Made by a program: the position numbers and the translations under genes. Source: an uncultured Anaerolineae bacterium (lineage in GTDB: Bacteria; Chloroflexota; Anaerolineae; J036; Brachytrichaceae). From it: a DNA stretch of 64,000 nt. The stretch lies in assembly GCA_938034415.1 (NCBI GenBank), contig CALHLE010000022.1, positions 1-64,000 on the forward strand, given 5' to 3'. Shown one piece after another: positions 47,950 to 58,202 of the stretch (within the stretch, counting starts at the first letter, position 1; each line of letters opens with the position of its first letter). The notes below the pieces were generated by a model that saw only the letters and a list, made by a program, of their open reading frames with translations, did no database searches and was not told where the DNA came from.

Positions 47950-49938
47950 ATGAGCAATTACACACCTTTCGATCAAGCCTGCGCCAACGTGATCCGCACG
48001 CTGACGCTCGACGCTGTGCAGACGGCGAATTCCGGTCATCCCGGCATGCCGCTGGGCATGGCCGACGTGGCCTACGTCCTGTATGCCAAATTCATGCGCT
48101 TCAACCCGCGCAACCCGAAATGGTTCAACCGCGACCGCTTCATCGTCTCCGCCGGCCATGGCTCGATGTTGCCCTATGCCATCCTGCACCTAACCGGCTA
48201 CGAGGCGATGACGCTGGACGAGATCAAGCGCTTCCGGCAGTATGGCAGCATCACGCCCGGTCATCCGGAGAACCATCTCACGCCGGGCATTGAAGTGACC
48301 ACCGGCCCGCTCGGCAGCGGCACGGCCAACAGCGTCGGCATGGCGCTGGCCGAGGCGTGGCTGGCGGCAAAGTACAACCGCGACGGCTTCAACGTCATCG
48401 ATCACTACACCTATGCCATTGTCAGCGACGGCGACTTGATGGAAGGGGTGAGCCATGAGGCAGCCTCGCTGGCCGGCCATCTCGGCCTGGGCAAGCTGAT
48501 CTGGTTCTACGACGACAACGCTATCACCATTGACGGACCGACTTCGCTGACCTACAGCGACGATGTGCCGAAGCGGTTCGAGGCTTACGGCTGGCATACC
48601 ATCACGATTGACGCGCACAACATGGCCGAAGTCGAAGCGGCTATTCACGAGGCACAGGCAGTGACCGACAAGCCGACGCTGATCTCGTGCAAGAGCATCA
48701 TCGGCAAAGGGATGCCGCATCGCCAGGGTACGCGCGAGGCGCACAGCGACGCGCCGGGCTGGGAGGAAGTGCGGGCGGCCAAGCTGGCCTACGGCGCCGA
48801 CCCCGACAAGACGTTCTACGTCCCCGACGACGTGCTGCAAGCGTGGCGCGCGATCGGCGAACGCGCCGCGCGGGCCGAGGCCGAATGGCGGGCGACCTTC
48901 GAGGCCTATCGTCGCGCATATCCCGACTGCGCCCGTGAGTTGGAGGACGCCATCGCCGGCCGGCTGCCCGACGGCTGGGCCGATGCTCTGCCAGAGTTCG
49001 ACTCGACGGCCAAACCGATGGCGACGCGCGCCGCCAGCGGCGCTGTGATCAATGCGCTCGTCGGCAAGCTACCGACGTTGCTTGGCGGCTCGGCCGACCT
49101 CACGCCGTCGAACAATACGCTGCCCAAGGACGCGGCGTCCCTTCGCAAGGGTGACTTCAGCGGCCGTTACATTCGCTACGGCGTGCGCGAGCACGGCATG
49201 GCCGGCATCATGAACGGCATGGCGCTGCACGGCGCGATCATCCCCTACGGCGGCACGTTCTTCTGCTTTAGCGACTTCATGCGCCCGGCTATCCGCCTGG
49301 CGGCGTTGAGCGAAGCGCATGTGATCTTCGTCTTCACGCACGATAGCATCGGCCTGGGCGAGGATGGGCCGACGCACCAGCCGGTCGAGCAACTGGCCAG
49401 CCTGCGCGCCATGCCGAACTTGCTCACCCTGCGCCCGGCCGACGCCAACGAGACGGTCGCCGCATGGAAGGTAGCCATCGAGTGGAAGCACGGGCCGGTG
49501 GCTTTGCTGCTCACCCGTCAGGCCGTGCCGATCCTGCCAAAGAAAGCCGGTTTCGAGCGCGGCGCATACGTGGTGCACGATGTGGATGCCCCGCAGATCG
49601 CGCTGGTGGCCAGCGGATCCGAGGTGAGCCTGGCGCTTGACGCTGCGAAGGTGCTGGCCGAGAAGGGCATACGCGCCCGCGTGGTGTCCTTCCCATCCTG
49701 GGAGCTGTTCGACCGACAGGATGACGCCTATCGTCAGTCGGTGCTGCCCTTTGACCTGCCGAAGGTCGTGGTCGAGGCGGGCGTGTCGCAGGGATGGGAG
49801 CGCTACACCGGCCCGATTGTGCGTTTCGTCGCGCTCGACAATCGCTTCGGCGCGTCGGCGCCTTTCAAAGACGTTTACAAGCACCTCGGCTTCACCGTCG
49901 AACGCGTCGTGGAAGAAGCCATGAAGCTGTTGAGCTGA
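47950..49938 (+). CDS. tkt: Transketolase
   Basis: NSGHPGMPLGMADVAYVLY, SAGHGSMLPYAILHLTGYE, TGPLGSGTANSVGMALAE, FVFTHDSIGLGEDGPTHQPVEQLASLRAMPN. Confidence 0.97.
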   Translation: MSNYTPFDQACANVIRTLTLDAVQTANSGHPGMPLGMADVAYVLYAKFMRFNPRNPKWFNRDRFIVSAGHGSMLPYAILHLTGYEAMTLDEIKRFRQYGSITPGHPENHLTPGIEVTTGPLGSGTANSVGMALAEAWLAAKYNRDGFNVIDHYTYAIVSDGDLMEGVSHEAASLAGHLGLGKLIWFYDDNAITIDGPTSLTYSDDVPKRFEAYGWHTITIDAHNMAEVEAAIHEAQAVTDKPTLISCKSIIGKGMPHRQGTREAHSDAPGWEEVRAAKLAYGADPDKTFYVPDDVLQAWRAIGERAARAEAEWRATFEAYRRAYPDCARELEDAIAGRLPDGWADALPEFDSTAKPMATRAASGAVINALVGKLPTLLGGSADLTPSNNTLPKDAASLRKGDFSGRYIRYGVREHGMAGIMNGMALHGAIIPYGGTFFCFSDFMRPAIRLAALSEAHVIFVFTHDSIGLGEDGPTHQPVEQLASLRAMPNLLTLRPADANETVAAWKVAIEWKHGPVALLLTRQAVPILPKKAGFERGAYVVHDVDAPQIALVASGSEVSLALDAAKVLAEKGIRARVVSFPSWELFDRQDDAYRQSVLPFDLPKVVVEAGVSQGWERYTGPIVRFVALDNRFGASAPFKDVYKHLGFTVERVVEEAMKLLS

Positions 49939-49975
49939 CGCGCCTGCGCTCGAGGGACATGCAAGCCCTCCGTGT

Positions 49976-51580
49976 ATGGAGATCCTCTCGGTCGCCGAGA
50001 TGCGCGAGGTTGAGCGCCTCGCCGACGCGCATGGGTTGAGCTATGCGCAGATGATGCAGAACGCCGGCAACGGCGCGGCGGCAGCCATCGTGCAACGCCT
50101 GGGTGCGTTGCCGATGGCTCAGCCGCGCGTGCTGGTGCTGGTTGGCCCAGGAAACAACGGCGGCGATGGCCTGGTGTGTGCGACGGCGCTGGCGAAGGCC
50201 GGCGTGACGGCGCAGTGTTACCTGCTCAGGCCGCGCGGCGATGACGACCTGGTCTATGCCGCTGCCCGCGCGGCGGGCATCTTCATGGCCGACGCGCAGA
50301 ACGACATGCGCTTGCGCGCCCTGCGCCAGATGGTCGCGCAGGCCGACGTGATCGTGGACGCCCTGCTTGGCACTGGCGTCTCGCGGCCGATCGAGGGCGT
50401 CCTGCGCGAGATGTTGCGCCTGGTGGGTGCGCGGCACCCGCGTCCGTTCTTGATCGCGCTCGACGGACCGACCGGCATGAACTACGACACCGGCGCGCTC
50501 GACCCGGCGACCGTGCCCGTTGATCTGACCATTACCTTCCATGCGCCGAAGCGCGGGCACTATTGCTTCCCGGCGGCGGGCGCGCGCGGCGAGTTGGAAG
50601 TTGTGCCGATCGGCATCGAGCACTTGGGGATGAAAGATTGGAGGTTGATGAGCGATCTTCAACCTCCGATTGCCCATCTTCAACTCGCCGATGACGCGCT
50701 GATTCGCCCGCTGCTGCCCGCGCGCAGCCCTGACGCGAACAAAGGCACGTTCGGGCGGGTGGCCGTCATCGGCGGGTGCGGCGATTACATCGGCGCGCCG
50801 GGGTTGGCCGCGCGCGCCGCCTACCGGGCCGGCGCGGGGCTGGTCGCGCTGGCCGCGCCGGAGGCGATCAAGCCGAGCCTAGCCGTCGCGTGCAGCGAGG
50901 CGACTTTCATCTCGCTGCCCGGAACGCAGGAACGGCACGCGCCGGCGGGGTTGCCACATCTCGTCGCATGGCTCGCCGCGGTCAAGAGCGGCGCGGCATT
51001 GGTGCTTGGGCCGGGTATCGGTCAGGCGCCGGAGACGGCGGCGTTCGTCGCCGATCTGCTTGACGCGCTGTCGTCGCGCCGCGTCGAATCGAGAGGGATG
51101 GTGTGCGACGCCGACGCGCTCAACCTGCTGGCGCGGATGCCCGATTGGCCAGCGCGCCTGCCGGCGCCGGCTATCCTCACGCCGCACGCCGGCGAGATGG
51201 CGCGCCTAGCCGGGACGACGATTGACGCGATTCAGTCCGATCGGATTGGCAATGCGCTGAACTATGCCGATGCCTGGGGGCACATCGTTGTGCTGAAGGG
51301 GGCGCACACCGTGATTGCTGCGCCGGGGCATCGCGGCGTCGTGTTGCCGTTTGCTAACCCGGCCATGGCCACGGCAGGGACGGGCGACGTGTTGGCCGGC
51401 TGCATCGCTGGCCTGCTGGCGCAGGGCCTGGCTCCGTTCGACGCCGCGGTGTGCGGCGCTTACTTGCACGGCGCGGCGGGCGAGCGTTGGCGCAGGGCGC
51501 ACGGCGACGCCGGCATGTTGGCCGGCGACCTGCTCCCGCTATTGCCCGAAGCGCGCCATCACATCATGAAAGGCGGCTGA
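49976..51580 (+). CDS. nnrD: Bifunctional NAD(P)H-hydrate epimerase / ADP- or ATP-dependent dehydratase
   Basis: VGPGNNGGDGLVCATALAKAG, GTGVSRPIEG; NKGTFGRVAVIGG, LTPHAGEMARLAG, PAMATAGTGDVLAGCIAGLLAQG. Confidence 0.94.
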   Translation: MEILSVAEMREVERLADAHGLSYAQMMQNAGNGAAAAIVQRLGALPMAQPRVLVLVGPGNNGGDGLVCATALAKAGVTAQCYLLRPRGDDDLVYAAARAAGIFMADAQNDMRLRALRQMVAQADVIVDALLGTGVSRPIEGVLREMLRLVGARHPRPFLIALDGPTGMNYDTGALDPATVPVDLTITFHAPKRGHYCFPAAGARGELEVVPIGIEHLGMKDWRLMSDLQPPIAHLQLADDALIRPLLPARSPDANKGTFGRVAVIGGCGDYIGAPGLAARAAYRAGAGLVALAAPEAIKPSLAVACSEATFISLPGTQERHAPAGLPHLVAWLAAVKSGAALVLGPGIGQAPETAAFVADLLDALSSRRVESRGMVCDADALNLLARMPDWPARLPAPAILTPHAGEMARLAGTTIDAIQSDRIGNALNYADAWGHIVVLKGAHTVIAAPGHRGVVLPFANPAMATAGTGDVLAGCIAGLLAQGLAPFDAAVCGAYLHGAAGERWRRAHGDAGMLAGDLLPLLPEARHHIMKGG

Positions 51581-51582
51581 AG

Positions 51583-52254
51583 ATGGGGGTTGTCGTATCA
51601 GACCTGGAAGGCACGCTGACGACCGGGGAAACCTGGCGGGTCGTGGGCGAGTATCTCAAAGCGCACGGGCGCGGTGGGCGCTACCGCCTGTTCTTTTATT
51701 CGCATCTGCCGGGCGCGATGGCGGCGCGCGCCGGGCTGATCAATGCGCAGCGCTATCGCGAGCGCTGGTTCGAGGATATGACGCGGCTGCTGGCCGGCCT
51801 CTCCCGTGCACAGGTCGAAGACCTGGCGCGCGTGATTGCCGATGAACTATGGCGTGCGCGGCGCGCTGATGTCGTCGCCGAGCTGGAGGAACACCGCGCT
51901 GCTGGCGCGCGCCTGCTCATCGCGTCGGGCACATATAGCCAGGCTGCCGAAGCCTTCGCCAGCCGCATCGGGGCACAGGCCATAGCCACGCCGATCCAGT
52001 TCGACGACGCGGGCCATGCCACCGGCCGGCTGGATGGCGTCGTCTCCACCGGCGAAGTGAAGGCGGCGCGCGTGCGCGCCTGGCTGGGCGACGATGTGCT
52101 GCTGGCCGCCTATGGCGACACCGAAGGCGACATCCCGATGCTGTGCCTGGCCCAGCAGCCGGTCGCCGTCTTTCCCGATGCGGCGTTGCGCGCCGAGGCG
52201 GTCAAGCGCGGCTGGCGCATCATCGAGGGCCCCACCGGTCGGCCCGGCGCTTGA
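51583..52254 (+). CDS. HAD-IB phosphatase (SerB-like)
   Basis: VVSDLEGTLTTGETWR, LLIASGTYSQAAEAFASRIGA, AAYGDTEGDIPMLCLAQQPVAVFPDAALRAEAVKRGW. Confidence 0.88.
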   Translation: MGVVVSDLEGTLTTGETWRVVGEYLKAHGRGGRYRLFFYSHLPGAMAARAGLINAQRYRERWFEDMTRLLAGLSRAQVEDLARVIADELWRARRADVVAELEEHRAAGARLLIASGTYSQAAEAFASRIGAQAIATPIQFDDAGHATGRLDGVVSTGEVKAARVRAWLGDDVLLAAYGDTEGDIPMLCLAQQPVAVFPDAALRAEAVKRGWRIIEGPTGRPGA

Positions 52255-52273
52255 TCGGACTGCAACGCCTCGC

Positions 52274-53266
<993 letters not shown>

Positions 53267-53323
53267 GCGCGGCCGACGTCGCGCTCCGCAAGGGTGCGCA
53301 TTGCTTCTCTATAGGGGCGAGAC

Positions 53324-53362
53324 ACGAGGGTGGGCGCCGGCAATCCCTGCGCCCACCCTCGT
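53324..53362. repeat. Intergenic hairpin ACGAGGGTGGGCGC...GCGCCCACCCTCGT
   Basis: Perfect 14-bp inverted repeat; preceded by TAGGGGCG at 53312. Confidence 0.6.
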
Positions 53363-53421
53363 ATGTTGCGCCTTCCCTCGCCAGACATGCACCCCCATAT
53401 CGCCAATTCTTGCTTCACGCG

Positions 53422-54960
53422 CTATATCTCGAACCGGATGCCCTGCGCCAGCGGCAGCTCGCGCGAGTAGTTAATGGTGGTGGTCTGCCGGCGCATGTAG
53501 GCCTTCCAGGCGTCCGAGCCGGATTCGCGCCCGCCGCCGGTGTCCTTCTCGCCGCCGAACGCCCCGCCGATCTCGGCGCCCGACGTGCCGATGTTGACGT
53601 TGGCGATGCCGCAGTCTGACCCGGCGGCCGAGAGGAATTGCTCGCCGGCGCGCAGGCTGTTGGTGAAGATGGCCGACGATAACCCCTGCGGCACTTCGTT
53701 GTTCAGGTGAATCGCGTGGTCGAGCGTCTCGTACTCGATCAGATACAGGATGGGCGCAAAGGTCTCGCGCCGCACGACCGGCGTCTGCCAGGGCATCTTG
53801 ATGAGGGTTGGCTCGACGAAGTTGGGGCCGATGTCCGGCCTCGCCCGCCCGCCGGCCAAAACTTCGCCGCCCTGGTTCAGCGCCTCTTGCAGCGCCTCGC
53901 AGTAGCGCCCCACAGCCTGCGGCGTGACCAGCGGGCCGATCAGCGTGCCCGGCGCGAGCGGGTCGCCCAGCCGCTGGGATGCCTGCGCGTAGGCGCCTTG
54001 CAGGCGGCGGATCAGCTCCGGCGCAATGGACTTGTGGACGATCAATCGGCGGGTGGTCGTGCAGCGCTGGCCGGCCGTGCCGATCGCGCCGAACACGATC
54101 GCCCGCGTGGCCAGGTCTAGGTCGGCGTCCTCGGTCACGATGATGGCGTTGTTGCCGCCCAGCTCCAGGATGGTGCGCCCCAGGCGGCGCGCTACGGCCT
54201 CCGCCACGTGTCGGCCGACCTCGGTGGAGCCGGTGAACGAGATCAGCGGCAGCCGCGCGTCGTGGAGCATCGCCTCGCCGATCGTTTCGTTCGGCCCGAT
54301 GACCAGGTTGAAGACGCCGTGGGCGTTGTGGTCGGCGGCCACACGGTTGCAGATGTGTTGCACGGCGATGGCGCACAGCGGCGTGAGCAACGACGGCTTC
54401 CACACCACTGGGTCGCCGCAGACTGCGGCGATGGCAGCGTTCCACGACCACACCGCCACGGGGAAGTTAAACGCGGTGATCACGCCGACCGGCCCGAGCG
54501 GGTGCCACTGCTCATACATGCGGTGTGCTGGCCGCTCCGAGTGCATCGTCAGGCCGTAGAGCTGGCGCGAGAGGCCGACGGCGAAGTCGCAGATGTCAAT
54601 CATCTCTTGCACCTCGCCGTGCCCTTCGACGCGAATCTTGCCCATCTCCAGCGAGACCAGGTCGCCTAACGGCTCCTTCAGCTCGCGCAGCGCGTTGCCC
54701 AGGTCGCGGATCAGCTCGCCGCGCTTGGGGGCCGGGCGCAGCCGCCATTCCAGAAAGGCGTTTTGCGCCTGCCGGACGATCACGTCGTAGCTGGCCGGCG
54801 TGGCCTGGAGCACGCGGGCGATCGGCTCGTTGGTGGTCGGGTCGTAGGAGATCAGCTCGCTGCCGTCGCGGTCGTTGATCCAATGGCCGTCGCCGCATGC
54901 GCCGCAGTTCACCTCGCGCAGCCCCAGTTTGTCGAGGAGGGAAGCGTGTCTGGCTGTCAT
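53422..54960 (-). CDS. Aldehyde dehydrogenase (ALDH7/aminoadipate-semialdehyde-like)
   Basis: GPVGVITAFNFPVAVWSWNAAIA, SFTGSTEVGRHVAE, LELGGNNAIIV, GTAGQRCTTTRRLIVH; ORF opens at 55002. Confidence 0.9.
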   Translation of the reverse strand: MTARHASLLDKLGLREVNCGACGDGHWINDRDGSELISYDPTTNEPIARVLQATPASYDVIVRQAQNAFLEWRLRPAPKRGELIRDLGNALRELKEPLGDLVSLEMGKIRVEGHGEVQEMIDICDFAVGLSRQLYGLTMHSERPAHRMYEQWHPLGPVGVITAFNFPVAVWSWNAAIAAVCGDPVVWKPSLLTPLCAIAVQHICNRVAADHNAHGVFNLVIGPNETIGEAMLHDARLPLISFTGSTEVGRHVAEAVARRLGRTILELGGNNAIIVTEDADLDLATRAIVFGAIGTAGQRCTTTRRLIVHKSIAPELIRRLQGAYAQASQRLGDPLAPGTLIGPLVTPQAVGRYCEALQEALNQGGEVLAGGRARPDIGPNFVEPTLIKMPWQTPVVRRETFAPILYLIEYETLDHAIHLNNEVPQGLSSAIFTNSLRAGEQFLSAAGSDCGIANVNIGTSGAEIGGAFGGEKDTGGGRESGSDAWKAYMRRQTTTINYSRELPLAQGIRFEI

Positions 54961-54998
54961 AGCTGGGTGAAAGTGTACTGCTTGCGCAGGCGCGCGGC

Positions 54999-57491
54999 TC
55001 ACAGCCGCGCCCGGCGCAGGCGCAAGCTGTTGCCGATCACAAAAAGCGAGCTGAAGGCCATGGCCCCGGCAGCCAGGATCGGCCCGTATTGCTGGAAGAC
55101 ACCGAGCGCCGCCGTTGGGATGAGCAAGGCGTTGTAGAAGAACGCCCAGAACAGATTTTGGCGGATGCCGCGCGCGGTCAGCCGGGCGAGGTCAATCGCC
55201 TGGGCCACGCCGCGCAGGTCGCTGCGCATCAGGGTGATGTCGGCGGTCTCGATCGCCGCGTCTGCGCCGGCGGCGACAGCGATGCCCACGTCGGCCTGTG
55301 CCAGCGCCGGCGCATCGTTGATTCCGTCGCCGACCATGGCGACCTTGCCGCGCCCGGCCGTCTGCAACGCCGCGACCCGCGCGGCTTTGTCGGCCGGCAG
55401 CACTTCGGCGACCACCGCCTCTACGCCGACATCGCGCGCCACCGCCTGGGCCGCCCGCGCATTGTCGCCGGTCAGCATGACGGTGAAGATGCCGCGCCGC
55501 TTGAGTTCGGCGACGCACGCCTGGGCTTCCGGCCGTGGCGCGTCCATCAACCCGATCGCGCCGATCAGCCTGCCGTCCATCGCCGCCAGCATCACCGTCC
55601 GGCCCTCTGCCTGCAGACGCGCGATGTCTTGGCCGGCCCGCCCATCCACGGCGATGCCCTGCGCCTGCATCAACTTGAAGTTGCCCACAGCGAGGAGATG
55701 CGGCGTCGAGTCATTCGCCACGACTGCCGTGACGCCGCGACCGGGCAACGCCTGGAAGCGCTCCACCGGCGCGATGGGCAGCCGGCGCGCCTCGGCAGCC
55801 TCGACCACGGCCTGCGCCAGAGGGTGCTCGCTGTTCCGCTCGGCGCTCGCGGCCAGCGCCAGCACGGATTCAGCCGCCGCGCCGCCGAAGGCGATCACCT
55901 CGGTCACGGCCGGCTTGCCCTGGGTGAGCGTGCCGGTTTTGTCGAACGCGACGACGCCGACCTGCGCGGCTTGCTCCAGCGCCGCGCTGTTCCTGAACAA
56001 GATGCCGAGTTCGGCGCCCTTGCCCATGCCGACCATAAGCGCGGTGGGCGTCGCCAGGCCGAGCGCGCAGGGGCAGGCGATGACCAGCACAGACACGGCG
56101 TTGATCACGGCGCGCTCGAAGTCGCTGCCCAGCCACAGCCACGCCGCAAAGGTGAGGGCGGCGATCGCCAGCACCGCCGGCACGAAGACGGCCGAGATGC
56201 GGTCGGCCATCGCTTGGATGGGCGCTTTGCTCCCCTGCGCCTGTTCGACCAGCCGGATGACTTGCGCCAGCGTGGTGTCTTTGCCGACGCGCACGGCTTC
56301 GTAGCGCAGCGCGCCTTCCTTGTTCAGCGTGCCGGCGGTCACCGGGTCGCCTGGCTGTTTGTCGCGCGGCACGCTCTCGCCGGTGATCATGCTCTCGTCC
56401 ACTGCCGAGCGGCCGGCAATGACTATGCCGTCCGCCGCGATGCGCTCGCCCGGCCGGGCGATGATCACGTCGCCGACGGCGATTTGCTCAACCGGCATCT
56501 CGACCTCTTCCTCATCGGCCTCGCCCTGGATGGAGTCCCGGCGGCGCAGCACGCGCGCTGTCTGCGGCGCCAGGCCGATCAGGCGTTCGATGGCGGCGCT
56601 GGCGCGCCCCTTGGCGCGCGCTTCCAGATACTTGCCCACGCTGATCAGCGCCAGGATCATCGCCGCAGTCTCGAAATAGACGTGCCCGTTGCTCCCGCCG
56701 AGCAGGACGAGGGCGGAGTATCCGAACGCGACGCCGGAGCCGAGCGCGACCAGCACATCCATGTTGGGCGCGCCGTTGCGCAACGCCCGGTAGCTATGCC
56801 GATAGTATGGCCAGCCAGTGTAAACCTGCACCGGCAGGGTGAGCGCGAACAAGATCCCGTTGATCGCGACGTGCTCCGGCATCTGATGCCCGGCCATCGG
56901 GGCGAAATTCGGCCCGAACAGCGCCGCCAGCAGTCCCAGGTCGCGGCTCATGCTGAGCGCGAAGGCCGGCAGGGCGAAGATCAGGCCGACCACCATGCGC
57001 CGCCGGCGGTCGGCGACCTCGGCGCGGCGCGCGGCGCGCTCGGCCGCCTGCGGCGACGCGCGGTCGGCTGCGGTAGCCTGCGTCGGCACGTCGTAGCCGA
57101 CCTTGCGGACCGCGGCGATGACCTCGGCGATACGCGCTGCGCCGGGCAGATAGGCCACGGACAGGCGCTCGTTGGCGAGGTTGACGTTGGCCTCGGCGAC
57201 GCCGGGCAGCCGCTTCACGACGCGCTCAATTGTGTTGGCGCAGTTGGCGCATGTCATGCCCACGACCGGCAGCTCGATGCGCGCCAGCGGCACGTCGTAG
57301 CCCGCAGCGCGCACCCGCTCGACGATCTGCGATGTCGAGACTTGCGCCGGGTCGAATGTCACCGAGGCGCGTTCGCCGGCCAAGTTCACCGTCGCGCCGG
57401 TCACGCCGGGCGTCTTGCGCAAGACGCGCTCGATCGCGCTGGCGCAGTTGGCGCACGTCATGCCCGTGATAGGCAGTTCGATCGCGCGCAT
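54999..57491 (-). CDS. copA: Cu+-type heavy-metal P-type ATPase with two HMA domains
   Basis: GMTCANCASAIERVLRK and GMTCANCANTIERVVKR; IACPCALGLATPTALMVG; FDKTGTLTQGKP; MVGDGINDAPALAQADVGIAV. Confidence 0.95.
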   Translation of the reverse strand: MRAIELPITGMTCANCASAIERVLRKTPGVTGATVNLAGERASVTFDPAQVSTSQIVERVRAAGYDVPLARIELPVVGMTCANCANTIERVVKRLPGVAEANVNLANERLSVAYLPGAARIAEVIAAVRKVGYDVPTQATAADRASPQAAERAARRAEVADRRRRMVVGLIFALPAFALSMSRDLGLLAALFGPNFAPMAGHQMPEHVAINGILFALTLPVQVYTGWPYYRHSYRALRNGAPNMDVLVALGSGVAFGYSALVLLGGSNGHVYFETAAMILALISVGKYLEARAKGRASAAIERLIGLAPQTARVLRRRDSIQGEADEEEVEMPVEQIAVGDVIIARPGERIAADGIVIAGRSAVDESMITGESVPRDKQPGDPVTAGTLNKEGALRYEAVRVGKDTTLAQVIRLVEQAQGSKAPIQAMADRISAVFVPAVLAIAALTFAAWLWLGSDFERAVINAVSVLVIACPCALGLATPTALMVGMGKGAELGILFRNSAALEQAAQVGVVAFDKTGTLTQGKPAVTEVIAFGGAAAESVLALAASAERNSEHPLAQAVVEAAEARRLPIAPVERFQALPGRGVTAVVANDSTPHLLAVGNFKLMQAQGIAVDGRAGQDIARLQAEGRTVMLAAMDGRLIGAIGLMDAPRPEAQACVAELKRRGIFTVMLTGDNARAAQAVARDVGVEAVVAEVLPADKAARVAALQTAGRGKVAMVGDGINDAPALAQADVGIAVAAGADAAIETADITLMRSDLRGVAQAIDLARLTARGIRQNLFWAFFYNALLIPTAALGVFQQYGPILAAGAMAFSSLFVIGNSLRLRRARL

Positions 57492-57710
57492 CTAAAGTGC
57501 GATCGGCTCCTCGGGCGGGTAGTTGATCGCGATCAGCGCCTCGCGGATGGCTTCCCAGCGCGCCGGCTCGCTCCACGTCACGGTGACCGTCTTGGTCGCC
57601 AGATCGGCTTGAACCGAGGTCATGCCGGGCATGGCCTTCAGCGCATTCTGGATGGCGCGCACGCAGCCATCGCACCCGATGTTGGGGACGCGAAAGGTCT
57701 TGGTGTTCAT
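57492..57710 (-). CDS. HMA-domain copper chaperone-like protein
   Basis: MNTKTFRVPNIGCDGCVRAIQNALKAMPGMTSVQADLATKTVTVTW. Confidence 0.88.
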   Translation of the reverse strand: MNTKTFRVPNIGCDGCVRAIQNALKAMPGMTSVQADLATKTVTVTWSEPARWEAIREALIAINYPPEEPIAL

Positions 57711-57743
57711 GGTTCTTCTATCCGTCGGTGATATACTTTGCGC

Positions 57744-57771
57744 ATACCCCCTCCCCACCGGGGGGGGTGCA
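57744..57771. promoter_or_regulatory. Candidate CsoR operator ATACCCCCTCCCCACCGGGGGGGGTGCA between divergent csoR and copper genes
   Basis: C-run/G-run dyad similar to known GC-rich CsoR operators; TATACT at 57732-57737 lies just upstream. Confidence 0.65.
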
Positions 57772-57785
57772 GAGGATTATATACC

Positions 57786-58124
57786 ATGGCCAGCGAGACG
57801 ACCAAGAAAGACCTGCTCGCCCGTCTGAGGACGATCGAGGGACATGTGCGCGGCATACAGCGCATGGTTGAAGATGACGCATATTGCATTGACGTCATCC
57901 ACCAGGTGAAAGCCATTCAACAGGCGTTGGAGCGCTTCAACGCGGTGCTGCTCTCGGAGCATTTGAACACGTGCGTCGCCGCTGCGATCCGCAGCAACGA
58001 TCCACGCGAACGCGAGCGCGTCGTCTCGGAACTGCTCCAAGTCTTTGGCGCTGCCGGAGATGTCCGAAGCGCGAGGCGGGTGGCGCTGCGCGATGCCGAC
58101 AAGCGGCCTGGTCGGATGCCGTGA
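57786..58124 (+). CDS. csoR: CsoR-family metal-sensing transcriptional repressor
   Basis: KKDLLARLRTIEGHVRGIQRMVEDDAYCIDVIHQVKAIQQALERFNAVLLSEHLNTCV (Cys, and H-x3-C motif). Confidence 0.93.
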   Translation: MASETTKKDLLARLRTIEGHVRGIQRMVEDDAYCIDVIHQVKAIQQALERFNAVLLSEHLNTCVAAAIRSNDPRERERVVSELLQVFGAAGDVRSARRVALRDADKRPGRMP

Positions 58125-58202
58125 CCGTCACATGCTCAACCGAGACAATTGGTATGATAGCCAAGTTGGTTGCGGTGCGCGACGCTATGTCGCGTGCGTC
58201 TC

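Noticed and set aside
55089-57731. 880-aa plus-strand ORF antisense to copA
   Set aside because: GC-rich shadow ORF; His/Arg/Gly/Ala-rich translation with no domain logic, while the opposite strand encodes a clear P-type ATPase.
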